Shown: positions 1-7,557 of the stretch, piece by piece
Numbering within the stretch: position 1 is the first letter of the stretch
Layout of the letters: each line of letters starts with the position of its first letter
Assembly (NCBI GenBank): GCA_019694215.1
Contig: JAIBCK010000010.1
Coordinates: forward strand, 1-52,106
Direction of reading: 5' to 3'
DNA from: Thermoflexales bacterium
GTDB taxonomy: Bacteria; Chloroflexota; Anaerolineae; J036; Brachytrichaceae
DNA length: 52,106 nucleotides
Position numbers and translations under genes: made by a program
The notes under the pieces: model-generated
Databases searched by the model: none
Seen by the model: the letters and a program-made list of their open reading frames with translations, nothing else
Told to the model about the DNA's origin: nothing

Positions 1-86
1 ATGGGCCTTGCAGATTCTGCCACGTGTTCGCAACACCAGGAGCGTGCGCGTGCGTTCCGGACAGTGTCGCGCAGCGTGTCGCCCGC

Positions 87-1070
87 TCACTCCCGCGCCA
101 ACGCGCTGAGCTGGGCCAGGCGCGCGCGCTCGGCGACGATGTCCGCGCCGATGTTGTCGCGGTTCCCCTCGGCCAGATACTGCCGCTTGCGCTGGGCGAG
201 CTCGGCCGCGGCCTGAATCAACGCCCGCCGCCGCCGCGAGATCAGCCGCAGCCGCGCACCGGCATTGGCCCCCAACCCCGATAGCGCCCAGAAGTCCTCT
301 GCCTTGAGCGTCATCGGCACCTCATCGGCCAGATAGCGCCGGAAAAGCAGGCGATCCCGATCCGCCGCGACAAAGGCCAGCCCGATGAAGAGCGCGGCTA
401 CCACCGCGTAGTTGAACAGCGCCACCAGGAAGGTCGCGCCCCCACTCGCCTCGATCAGCGTCACCGCGGTGTTGTGCGCAAAGTGCGAGAGCATCGCCAA
501 CGCCAGCATCCCCAGCACCAGCGCGACCTTGACCAGCCCCGAGCCCGTCCGGTTGCGCGCCAGCCCAAACCCGATCCCCACCAGCGAGGTCCAGAAGCCG
601 TGCAGAAAGCCAAACACAAACACGCGCAGCACATACAGCGCCACCCAATCGCCCCAGCTCTGTGAGCCGATCAGATACAGACAATCCTCGACAAAGGCAA
701 AGCCAAAGCCGGCCGCCGCGCCATACACGACGCCATCCACCCAGCCATCAAACTCGCGCCGGCGAAAGAGATAGATCAGCGCCAGCGCGCCGGCCTTGAG
801 CGTCTCCTCCGTCAGCGGCGCGAAGAGGCTGCTCTCGATCAGCTTGCTGCCCAGCGACTTCTCCCCGAACAACACCTCGACCGGCACGCCCAGGATGAGC
901 TGGGCGACGAGGCCGAGGATCACCGCCGGCACCGCCCCCCACAACACGGCCGCGATCACGTAGCGGGTGGGCTCGCGCTCGAAGCGGTCGATGCCGCTCA
1001 ACACGCGCAGGAAGATGAGCAGGGGCAGCCCAACGGCGAAGGGGGTGATGAGCGCAATCACGCGGCCCAT
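87..1070 (-). CDS. PrsW-family intramembrane glutamic protease
   Basis: Predicted polytopic membrane protease of 327 residues. PrsW relatives are CAAX-protease-like enzymes that cut membrane substrates such as anti-sigma factors. The three PrsW signature elements are visible: EE(x2)K at residues 88-92 (LTEETLKA), an FVED segment at 126-129, and a conserved His (FGFLHGFW) near 157, all inside hydrophobic helices. About eight membrane segments can be counted; the C-terminal 60 residues are charged and probably cytoplasmic. I chose the ATG at 1070 because it begins the first hydrophobic helix (MGRVIALITPF); the open frame runs further upstream but that part is antisense to the next gene and low-complexity. 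It is divergent from the SDR gene, with only 67 bp between the two starts. The substrate is unknown; no anti-sigma factor lies nearby. Confidence 0.88.
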   Translation of the reverse strand: MGRVIALITPFAVGLPLLIFLRVLSGIDRFEREPTRYVIAAVLWGAVPAVILGLVAQLILGVPVEVLFGEKSLGSKLIESSLFAPLTEETLKAGALALIYLFRRREFDGWVDGVVYGAAAGFGFAFVEDCLYLIGSQSWGDWVALYVLRVFVFGFLHGFWTSLVGIGFGLARNRTGSGLVKVALVLGMLALAMLSHFAHNTAVTLIEASGGATFLVALFNYAVVAALFIGLAFVAADRDRLLFRRYLADEVPMTLKAEDFWALSGLGANAGARLRLISRRRRALIQAAAELAQRKRQYLAEGNRDNIGADIVAERARLAQLSALARE

Positions 1071-1137
1071 TCTAGGGCCGCGTAACCCGGCCGTGACCGG
1101 ACGGGCGTAGGCTGCGCGCACCCAGCGAGGCATCTCC

Positions 1138-1908
1138 ATGAACCTATCCCTCTCCGGCCGCGTGGCCGTCATCACCGGGGGCGGCGCCGGCATCGGCCGG
1201 GCCACCGCCCAGCACTTCGCCCAGGCCGGCGCCTCCGTCGCCGTGTGGGACTTCGCCGAGGCCGCCGGCCTCGACACCGTCGCTGCCATCGGCGCGCAGG
1301 CCGCCTTCTTCAAGGTCAATGTCGCCGCCGCGGCCGAGGTCGCCGCCGCCGTGGAGGCCACGCTCGCCCGCTTCGGCCGTATCGACATCCTGGTCAACAA
1401 CGCCGGCATCACCCGCGACGCGCAGCTGGTCAAGGTCAAGGACGGCGAGGTCGTCGGCCGGATGAGCGAGGCCGACTTCGACGCCGTGATCGGCGTCAAC
1501 CTCAAGGGCGTCTTCACCTGCACCCAGGCCATCGCGCCCGTGATGATCCGCCAGGGCTATGGCCGCATCCTGAACGCCTCCTCGGTCGTCGGCGTGTATG
1601 GCAACTTCGGCCAGACCAATTACGTCGCCAGCAAGGCCGGCGTGATCGGGATGACCCGCGTGTGGGCGCGCGAGCTCGGCCGCAAGGGCATCACCGTCAA
1701 CGCCGTCGCGCCCGGCTTCATCGCCACCGACATGACCCGCGCCATGCCCGAGAAGGCGCTGGCCGCGATGATCGAACATACGCCCGTTGGACGGGCCGGC
1801 ACCCCGGATGACATCGCCAACGCCTATCTCTTCCTCGCCTCCGAACAGGCCGCGTATGTCAACGGCGTGGTGCTCAATGTGGATGGCGGCCTGGTGATCG
1901 GCACCTGA
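1138..1908 (+). CDS. SDR-family 3-oxoacyl reductase (FabG-like)
   Basis: Classical short-chain dehydrogenase/reductase of 256 residues, expected to reduce a 3-oxoacyl thioester with NAD(P)H. Visible motifs are the TGxxxGxG nucleotide site (TGGGAGIG, residues 13-20), NNAG at 87-90, the structural Asn in NLKG at 121, catalytic Ser149, and YxxxK with Tyr162 and Lys166. The C-terminus (NVDGG) is typical of FabG. The ATG follows a GAGG about 8 bases upstream. It is the first of four closely spaced genes (SDR, AMP ligase, KAS III-like, alpha/beta hydrolase), so it more likely serves a dedicated acyl pathway than housekeeping fatty acid synthesis; that part is inference. Confidence 0.9.
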   Translation: MNLSLSGRVAVITGGGAGIGRATAQHFAQAGASVAVWDFAEAAGLDTVAAIGAQAAFFKVNVAAAAEVAAAVEATLARFGRIDILVNNAGITRDAQLVKVKDGEVVGRMSEADFDAVIGVNLKGVFTCTQAIAPVMIRQGYGRILNASSVVGVYGNFGQTNYVASKAGVIGMTRVWARELGRKGITVNAVAPGFIATDMTRAMPEKALAAMIEHTPVGRAGTPDDIANAYLFLASEQAAYVNGVVLNVDGGLVIGT

Positions 1909-1923
1909 TCCTGCGAGGTGGCC

Positions 1924-3432
1924 ATGACGCAACCTGCGAGCTGGGCGACGGACTGGCTGGCCCGTCGCGAGTCGCTCTCCCCGAACAAGGTGGCGCTGAT
2001 CGACACGCTCAACGCCAACCGCGCCATCACCTATCGCGAGTGGAACCGCACGGCCAACCGGACCGCGAACTGGCTCCAGACGTTGGGCATCCGCAAGGGC
2101 GACCGGGTGGCCATCCTCGCCACCAACGAGGTCGCCTATCTCGACCTGTGGTTTGCCTGCGGCAAGCTGGGCGCCATCCTGCAGACGCTGAACTGGCGCC
2201 TGACGCCCGCAGAACTGGAAGGGCTCATCCGCGACGGCGAACCCGGCGTGCTGATCGTCTCCCCCACGTTTGCGACCACCGGCGCGGCCATCCTGCGCGG
2301 GGCGGGCTCGCAGGCGGGGCTGTTTGTGCTGGATGAGACCTTCCGCGCCCGCCGCGATGCGCAGAGCGACGCCCCGCCGCCCGACCCCGGGCTGTGCGAC
2401 AGCGACCCGTGGGTGATCTGCTACACCGGCGGGACGACCGGCCTGCCCAAGGGCGCGCTGCTCACGCACGGCAGCATCACCGCCAACTCGGTCAACACCG
2501 TCATGAGCTGGGGGCTGGACGCCCACGATGTGGCGGTGCTCAACGCGCCGCTCTTTCACACCGGCGGGCTGAACGTCTTCACCGCCCCGCTCGTCCATTG
2601 CGGCGCGACCAGCATCGTGTGCGCGGGCTTTGAGGCCGGGCAGGTCTTCGACCTGATCGCCGACGCCGGCGTCACCGTCTTCTTCGGCGTGCCGACCATG
2701 TTCATCGCGCTGCAGCAGCACGAGCGTTGGGCGGGCGCGGACTTCAGCCGGCTCAAGATCGTCATCAGCGGCGGGGCGGCCTGCCCGCTCCCGGTGTTCG
2801 AGAAGTTCTGGGCGCGCGGGGTGGACTTCAAGACCGGCTACGGGCTGACCGAGGCCGGGCCCAACACCTTCTGGCTGCCGCGCGAGGATGTGCGCCGCAA
2901 GCCGGGCGCGGTCGGCCGCCCGCTCTTTCACGTTCAGACGCGCATCGTCGACGAGCACGGCGCGCCGTGCGGCCCGGACGAGGTCGGCGAGCTGCTCATC
3001 CGTGGCCCACATGTGGCCGGCGGCTACTGGCGACGGCCCGAGGAGACCGCGCGCGCCATCGACGCGGCCGGATGGCTGCGCACCGGCGATCTCGCCCGCT
3101 GCGACGCCGAAGGGTACTACACCATCGTTGGGCGATCCAAGGACATGATCATCTCGGGCGGCGAGAACATCTACCCCGCCGAGGTCGAGAGCGTCCTGCA
3201 CGCCCACCCCGCCGTCGCCGAAGCCGCCCTGGTCGGCGTCCCCGATCCGAAGTGGGGCGAGGTCGGGCGCGCCTTCATCGTCCTGCAGGCCGGCGCGAGC
3301 GCCGACGAGGAGTCGTTGCGCGCCTTCTGCGCGCCGCGGCTGGCGCGCTATAAGATTCCCAAGTCCTTTGTCTTCGTGCCCGGCCTGCCCAGGACCGGCG
3401 CGGGGAAGATCGACAAGAAGCTGCTGCACTGA
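1924..3432 (+). CDS. AMP-dependent acyl-CoA synthetase / acid ligase
   Basis: Member of the ANL (acyl-CoA synthetase) superfamily, 502 residues. It should activate a carboxylic acid as acyl-AMP and then pass it to CoA. The A3 P-loop reads YTGGTTGLPKG (about 168-177), the A5 region GYGLTEAG, then the TGD motif (LRTGDLA), the A8 hinge GRSKDMIISGGENIYP, and the A10 lysine in RTGAGKIDKK (Lys495). Substrate cannot be read from sequence; medium/long-chain fatty acid is likely. I chose the ATG at 1924, preceded by GCGAGG with about 5-base spacing; a GTG at 1918 is in frame but overlaps that ribosome site. It starts 15 bp after the SDR gene and 27 bp before the KAS III-like gene. In olefin/beta-lactone pathways the analogous enzyme (OleC) is also in this superfamily. 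Confidence 0.9.
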   Translation: MTQPASWATDWLARRESLSPNKVALIDTLNANRAITYREWNRTANRTANWLQTLGIRKGDRVAILATNEVAYLDLWFACGKLGAILQTLNWRLTPAELEGLIRDGEPGVLIVSPTFATTGAAILRGAGSQAGLFVLDETFRARRDAQSDAPPPDPGLCDSDPWVICYTGGTTGLPKGALLTHGSITANSVNTVMSWGLDAHDVAVLNAPLFHTGGLNVFTAPLVHCGATSIVCAGFEAGQVFDLIADAGVTVFFGVPTMFIALQQHERWAGADFSRLKIVISGGAACPLPVFEKFWARGVDFKTGYGLTEAGPNTFWLPREDVRRKPGAVGRPLFHVQTRIVDEHGAPCGPDEVGELLIRGPHVAGGYWRRPEETARAIDAAGWLRTGDLARCDAEGYYTIVGRSKDMIISGGENIYPAEVESVLHAHPAVAEAALVGVPDPKWGEVGRAFIVLQAGASADEESLRAFCAPRLARYKIPKSFVFVPGLPRTGAGKIDKKLLH

Positions 3433-3459
3433 GGCGCACAAGGAGCACAAGCGAGGCCC

Positions 3460-4458
3460 ATGAACCGAGCCCATATCCTGTCCGTGGGGAGCTATGCCCC
3501 CGAGCGCGTCGTGACCAACGCCGAGTGGGAGAAGATCCTCGGCGAGCCCGTCGATGCCTGGCTGCGCCAGAACGTCGGCATCGCCGAGCGCCACTACATG
3601 GCCGATGACCAGACCACCAGCGACCTCGTCGACGCGGCGGCGCGCACCGCGCTGACCCGGGCCGGGCTTGGCCCCGAGGCGCTCGACGTGATCATCGTCG
3701 CCACCGACACGCCCGACTACATCAGCCCGGCCACCGCCACCGTCGTGCAGCACAAGCTCGGCGCGCCCAACGCAGGCACCTTTGATGTCAACTGCGCCTG
3801 CAGCGGCTGGGTGACCGCCCTCGACATGGCGGCCAAATACATCGCCACCGACGACGCCTACCAGCACATCCTGGTCGCCGGCGCGTATGGCATGAGCCGC
3901 TTCATCAACCCGGCCGACAAGCGCACCGCCACGCTCTTCGCGGATGGCGCCGGCGCGGTCATCGTCGGCGCGCAGGGCGACCCGGCGCGGGGATTTCTCG
4001 CGTCCAAGATCATTGCGTTTGGCGAGCACCATGACGCGCTGGGCGTGTTCGAGGGCGGGGTCTGCCGGCCCGCGCGCGGCGATGTCTCCTCGCACGTCAA
4101 GTTCGTCAAGCCCTTCCCCAAGACCTTCAACACCGAGCACTGGCCGCGCCTGATGCGCGACACGCTGGCCAAGGCCTCGGCGATCGAAGGCCGCGCGCTG
4201 GCCTTCGATGATGTCGACCGCTACTACTTCACGCAGCTGAACATCCGCACCATCGAGGCCACGCTGGCGATCATCGGGCAGCCGGCCTCGAAGACGCATA
4301 CGATCATGGACAAGTGGGGCTACACGGGGTCGGCCTGCATCCCGATGGCCCTGGACGATGCCATCACCCAGGGCAAGGGCCCGCGACCCGGGGACCTTGT
4401 CATGTTCTGCGCCAGCGGCGGCGGCCTCACCATGGCCGCCAGCCTGTGGCGCTACTAG
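3460..4458 (+). CDS. KAS III-like (FabH-fold) acyltransferase with altered active site
   Basis: Thiolase-superfamily protein of 332 residues, most like beta-ketoacyl-ACP synthase III. The acyl-accepting Cys is present (FDVNCACSGW, Cys114, aligned with Cys112 of E. coli FabH). The other two catalytic residues are not: the FabH His in PHQAN corresponds to Thr258 (FTQLN), and the Asn in GNTSAAS corresponds to Tyr288 (GYTGSAC). The rest of the fold is well kept, including the DGAGA segment near 162 and the C-terminal ASGGGLTMAAS. Loss of His/Asn argues against ordinary decarboxylating condensation; an acyl transfer or non-decarboxylative role like other divergent KAS III enzymes (PqsD/CerJ/OleA relatives) is possible. 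It sits in a four-gene cassette with a ligase, reductase and hydrolase. Confidence 0.85.
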   Translation: MNRAHILSVGSYAPERVVTNAEWEKILGEPVDAWLRQNVGIAERHYMADDQTTSDLVDAAARTALTRAGLGPEALDVIIVATDTPDYISPATATVVQHKLGAPNAGTFDVNCACSGWVTALDMAAKYIATDDAYQHILVAGAYGMSRFINPADKRTATLFADGAGAVIVGAQGDPARGFLASKIIAFGEHHDALGVFEGGVCRPARGDVSSHVKFVKPFPKTFNTEHWPRLMRDTLAKASAIEGRALAFDDVDRYYFTQLNIRTIEATLAIIGQPASKTHTIMDKWGYTGSACIPMALDDAITQGKGPRPGDLVMFCASGGGLTMAASLWRY

Positions 4459-4486
4459 CAACCAACGATCAGGAGGTTGAACCAAC

Positions 4487-5548
4487 ATGAGCGTGATCCC
4501 AACCCTGCCCGGTGTCCACTCGACCTTTGTCGACACCCCGCGCCTGCGCCAGCATGTGCTGACCAGCGGACCGGAGAACGGCGTGCCCGTGCTCTTCATC
4601 CACGGCAACGCCTCGTCGGCGGCCTTCTGGGAGGAAGTGATGACCAAACTCCCGGCCGGCTACCGCGCCATCGCCCCCGACCTGCGCGGGTATGGCGAGA
4701 CCGAGGACAAGCTCATCGACGCCACGCGCGGCTTTGGCGACTGGATCGATGACCTGCTCGCGCTCAAGGCGGCGCTCAAGATCAACCGTTATCACATCGC
4801 CGGCCACTCGCTGGGTGGCGCCATCGCGATGTGGCTGATCGCCGCAGATGCCAACCACATCCGCTCGGCGACGCTGGTCGCGCCGGGCTCGCCCTACGGC
4901 TTTGGCGGGACGAAGGGGCTGGATGGCAAGCCGTGCAACCCCGACTTCGCCGGCTCGGGCGGCGGCATCGTCAACGCCGCCTTCACCCAGCGCATGGCCA
5001 AGGGCGACCGCAGCCTGGACGATCCGCAGTCCGCGCCTCGCGTGGTGATGAACTCCTTCTACTTCAAGCCGCCCTTCAAGGCCTGGCGCGAGGAGGACCT
5101 GCTCTCCTCGATGCTGAGCGAGAAGATCGGCCCGGACAAATACCCCGGCGATCTGACGCCCTCACCGAACTGGCCGCACGTCGCGCCGGGCGGCAAGGGG
5201 CCGGCCAACGCCCTCTCGCCCAAGTATCTCGGCGAGAGCGTCCAACGCTTTATCACCTGCGCGCCAAAGCCGCCGATCCTGTGGGTGCGCGGCTCGCACG
5301 ACCAGATCGTCGCGGACATGTCGCTGTTCTGCCTCGGCACGCTGGGCAAGCTCGGCGTGGTGCCGGGCTGGCCGGGCGATGACGCCTATCCCCCGCAGCC
5401 AATGGTGGGCCAGACCCGCGCGGTGCTGGAACAATACGCATCGCACGGCGGCGCGTTCAACGAAGTCATCATGACCGACACCGGACACTCGCCCTTCATC
5501 GAGCAGCCGGATGCCTTCATGAAGCACTTCCTCGCCCGCCTGGCCTGA
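4487..5548 (+). CDS. Alpha/beta hydrolase
   Basis: Alpha/beta-hydrolase-fold protein of 353 residues. The oxyanion segment HGN is at 39-41, the nucleophile elbow is GHSLGG with Ser108, the acid is probably the Asp in GSHDQIV, and the catalytic His lies in DTGHSPF near the C-terminus. A cap of about 100 residues (roughly 140-250) is unusually polar and Gly/Pro-rich. The start is well supported by AGGAGG at 4471-4476, about 10 bases upstream. It is the last gene of the acyl cassette and ends just before a strong hairpin. OleB of olefin clusters is also an alpha/beta hydrolase but uses an Asp nucleophile, so this Ser enzyme is not a plain OleB; a thioesterase or ester/lactone hydrolase is more likely. 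Confidence 0.85.
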   Translation: MSVIPTLPGVHSTFVDTPRLRQHVLTSGPENGVPVLFIHGNASSAAFWEEVMTKLPAGYRAIAPDLRGYGETEDKLIDATRGFGDWIDDLLALKAALKINRYHIAGHSLGGAIAMWLIAADANHIRSATLVAPGSPYGFGGTKGLDGKPCNPDFAGSGGGIVNAAFTQRMAKGDRSLDDPQSAPRVVMNSFYFKPPFKAWREEDLLSSMLSEKIGPDKYPGDLTPSPNWPHVAPGGKGPANALSPKYLGESVQRFITCAPKPPILWVRGSHDQIVADMSLFCLGTLGKLGVVPGWPGDDAYPPQPMVGQTRAVLEQYASHGGAFNEVIMTDTGHSPFIEQPDAFMKHFLARLA

Positions 5549-5590
5549 CCGCACAACGCCGCAAGATCATACCATCCCGGGAGACAAATC

Positions 5591-5619
5591 GCGCCCGGCC
5601 TGTGACCCAGGCCGGGCGC
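5591..5619. terminator. Bidirectional hairpin between convergent genes
   Basis: A perfect 12-bp inverted repeat (GCGCCCGGCCTG, a 5-base loop, CAGGCCGGGCGC) lies between the end of the alpha/beta hydrolase and the end of the E1-rhodanese fusion gene, which converge here. There is no long T-tract on either side, so it may act with Rho or as a 3'-end stabiliser. Confidence 0.7.
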
Positions 5620-5646
5620 GCTGCTTGTGCGGGGGTGCCTCGCGCG

Positions 5647-7092
5647 TCAGTAGGTTGGCAGGCTCGGGTCGATCTCGCGCGCCCAGGCCAGCACGCCGCC
5701 CGTGACGTTCTTGACGTTCGAGAAGCCGACCGTGCGCAGGAAGCGGACGATGTCGGCGCTGCGCCGGCCGCTGCGGCAGACCACCAGCAGCTCGCTCGCG
5801 GTGGCCAGCTCGTCGAGGTGATCGGGCACCTGCGCCTTGGGCAGCAGCTGCGCCCCGGGGACGCGCACGATGTCCCACTCGTTGGGCTCGCGCACATCGA
5901 TCAGGCGCGCCGCGCCCAGCCCCGCCTTGAGGCGCTCGGACAACTCGCGCACGCTGATCTCGGGGACCGCGTCGACGGGCTCGGCCTGCGCCGGCGAGAC
6001 GCCGCAGAACTCGTCGTAGTCGATCAGCGCCTTGATCGTGGGATGCTCGCCGCAGATCGGGCACTGCGGGTTCTTGCGCAGCTTGAGGGTGCGGAAGGTC
6101 ATGTCCAACGCATCGTAGACCAGCAGCCGGCCGATCAGCGGCTCGCCCGCGCCGGTGATGAGCTTGACCGCCTCGGTGGCCTGGATCACGCCGATCACGC
6201 CGGGCAGCACGCCCAGCACGCCGCCCTCCGCGCACGAGGGGACCAGCCCCGGCGGCGGCGGCTCGGGATACAGACAGCGGTAGCACGGCCCTTCCGGCGC
6301 GCCAAACACGCTGGCCTGCCCGTCGAAGCGGAAGATGCTGCCATACACGTTGATCTTGCCCAGCAGCACGCAGGCGTCGTTGACCAGATAGCGGGTCTGG
6401 AAGTTGTCGGTGCCGTCCACCACGATGTCGTAATCGCGGATGATGTCCAACGCATTTTCACTCGTCAGCGGCTCGTTGTAGAGCGTGACCTCGACAAAGG
6501 GGTTGAGGTCGTGGATGCGCGCCCGGGCGCTGTCGACCTTGAGCTGGCCGAGCGTCGAGACGCCGTGGATGATCTGGCGCTGCAGGTTGGACTCATCGAC
6601 GACATCGAAATCGATCAGCCCGATCTGCCCGACGCCGGCCGCGGCGAGATACAGCGCCGCCGGTGACCCCAGCCCGCCCGTGCCGACCAGCAGCACGCGC
6701 GCCGCCTTGAGCTTCTTCTGCCCGGCCACGCCGATGTCGGGCAGGATGAGGTGGCGCGAGTAGCGGCGCATCTCCTCGTTGCTGAAGCGCATCGCGCTGC
6801 CGTCGATGTCCAGCCCGCCGGCCACGCTCGGGATGATGCTCAGCGTCGCGCCGGCGGCCAGCGGCGTGTCGAGGCCCTGCAGATAGCGGATGTCTTCATC
6901 GCCGAGATAGACGTTGACAAAGGCGCGCAGCGCGCCGTCCTCGCCAAACAGGTGCGGCTGCAGGCCGGGATGCGCCGCGATCAACGCATCGAGCGCGGCC
7001 CCGGCCGTGGCGGCCGTCACGCTGACGCGGCGCGCGCCGCCGGCATGCGGGCGGAGCGGTGTGGGGATCTGGATGTGAATCTGGTTTGACAT
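5647..7092 (-). CDS. ThiS/MoaD-like carrier + MoeB/ThiF E1 + rhodanese fusion
   Basis: A 481-residue three-domain protein. Residues 1-93 form a beta-grasp ThiS/MoaD-like carrier ending in an internal Gly92-Gly93 (IIPSVAGG). Residues about 101-370 are a MoeB/ThiF-type E1 adenylyltransferase with the ATP loop GTGGLGSP and two CxxC zinc pairs (CYRC and CPIC). Residues about 385-481 are a rhodanese domain with Cys439 in the loop CRSGRR. Known relatives (MoeZ, HcyF, ThiF) adenylate the C-terminal Gly-Gly of a carrier and the rhodanese supplies sulfur to make a thiocarboxylate. Here the carrier is fused in cis, so its Gly-Gly is not free. An in-frame Met101 (6792) could start a carrier-less form, but no good ribosome site precedes it. 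It follows the JAMM gene by 6 bp. Molybdopterin synthesis is the alternative role; no other moa genes are present. Confidence 0.9.
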   Translation of the reverse strand: MSNQIHIQIPTPLRPHAGGARRVSVTAATAGAALDALIAAHPGLQPHLFGEDGALRAFVNVYLGDEDIRYLQGLDTPLAAGATLSIIPSVAGGLDIDGSAMRFSNEEMRRYSRHLILPDIGVAGQKKLKAARVLLVGTGGLGSPAALYLAAAGVGQIGLIDFDVVDESNLQRQIIHGVSTLGQLKVDSARARIHDLNPFVEVTLYNEPLTSENALDIIRDYDIVVDGTDNFQTRYLVNDACVLLGKINVYGSIFRFDGQASVFGAPEGPCYRCLYPEPPPPGLVPSCAEGGVLGVLPGVIGVIQATEAVKLITGAGEPLIGRLLVYDALDMTFRTLKLRKNPQCPICGEHPTIKALIDYDEFCGVSPAQAEPVDAVPEISVRELSERLKAGLGAARLIDVREPNEWDIVRVPGAQLLPKAQVPDHLDELATASELLVVCRSGRRSADIVRFLRTVGFSNVKNVTGGVLAWAREIDPSLPTY

Positions 7093-7098
7093 GTTTGG

Positions 7099-7557
7099 TT
7101 ATGCGATTTCGAGGGCCAGGCCGTCAAAGGCGCTGCGGTCGTCGCGCAGCACCCAGGCCGCGGCGTCGCCGACCCGCCCGGCCGGGACGGAGACGATGAG
7201 AAAGGCAACCACCGGCCACGCCCAGGCGCGGTCGGTCTCGGAGGGCTGGCAGGGCCAGTCCGGATGCGAGTGGAAGAAGCCGATGATGTCGAGATTGCGT
7301 TTTGCGGCATCGCGGTCGGCGCGCACGATGTCGTGCGGGTCGATCAGGTAGCGGTCGCGCAGCGAATGCGCGTCGGCCTGCGGATCATCGGGCGCGGCCG
7401 CGTCGGCCGCCCAGGCGTTGCGGGTGAGGATCGCCTCATGCACGCGCAGCTGCGCGCCGTCGATCTCGCCGATGAGGATGCCGCAGGCCTCGTGCGGGTA
7501 GCCAGCTTCGAGGTGCGCGACGATGCGCGCCCATTCCGCGCGCGGGACGCTCAGCAT
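7099..7557 (-). CDS. JAMM/Mov34-MPN metalloprotease (Mec/HcyD-like)
   Basis: Small single-domain JAMM zinc protease, 152 residues. All ligands are visible: Glu23 (PHEACG), His96 and His98 (HSHPDW), Ser106 and Asp109, matching HxH-x7-SxxD exactly. Bacterial relatives act with sulfur-carrier proteins: Mec in Mycobacterium releases cysteine from CysO, and HcyD in Wolinella trims the HcyS carrier. The gene overlaps the end of the PLP-enzyme gene by 7 bp and precedes the carrier-E1-rhodanese fusion by 6 bp, so the three are surely co-translated. It probably cleaves after the carrier Gly-Gly, either to release an amino acid product or to free the carrier from its fused E1. Confidence 0.9.
   Translation of the reverse strand: MLSVPRAEWARIVAHLEAGYPHEACGILIGEIDGAQLRVHEAILTRNAWAADAAAPDDPQADAHSLRDRYLIDPHDIVRADRDAAKRNLDIIGFFHSHPDWPCQPSETDRAWAWPVVAFLIVSVPAGRVGDAAAWVLRDDRSAFDGLALEIA

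Noticed and set aside
1144-4647. A 1167-residue minus-strand open frame across the acyl cassette
   Set aside because: It is antisense to four well-supported genes and composed of Arg/Gly/Ala/Val-rich low-complexity sequence, a usual by-product of GC-rich third positions.
1138-5548. Direct annotation as oleABCD
   Set aside because: The hydrolase has a Ser nucleophile rather than the OleB Asp, the SDR is a short FabG type rather than the extended OleD type, and the thiolase-fold enzyme lacks His and Asn.
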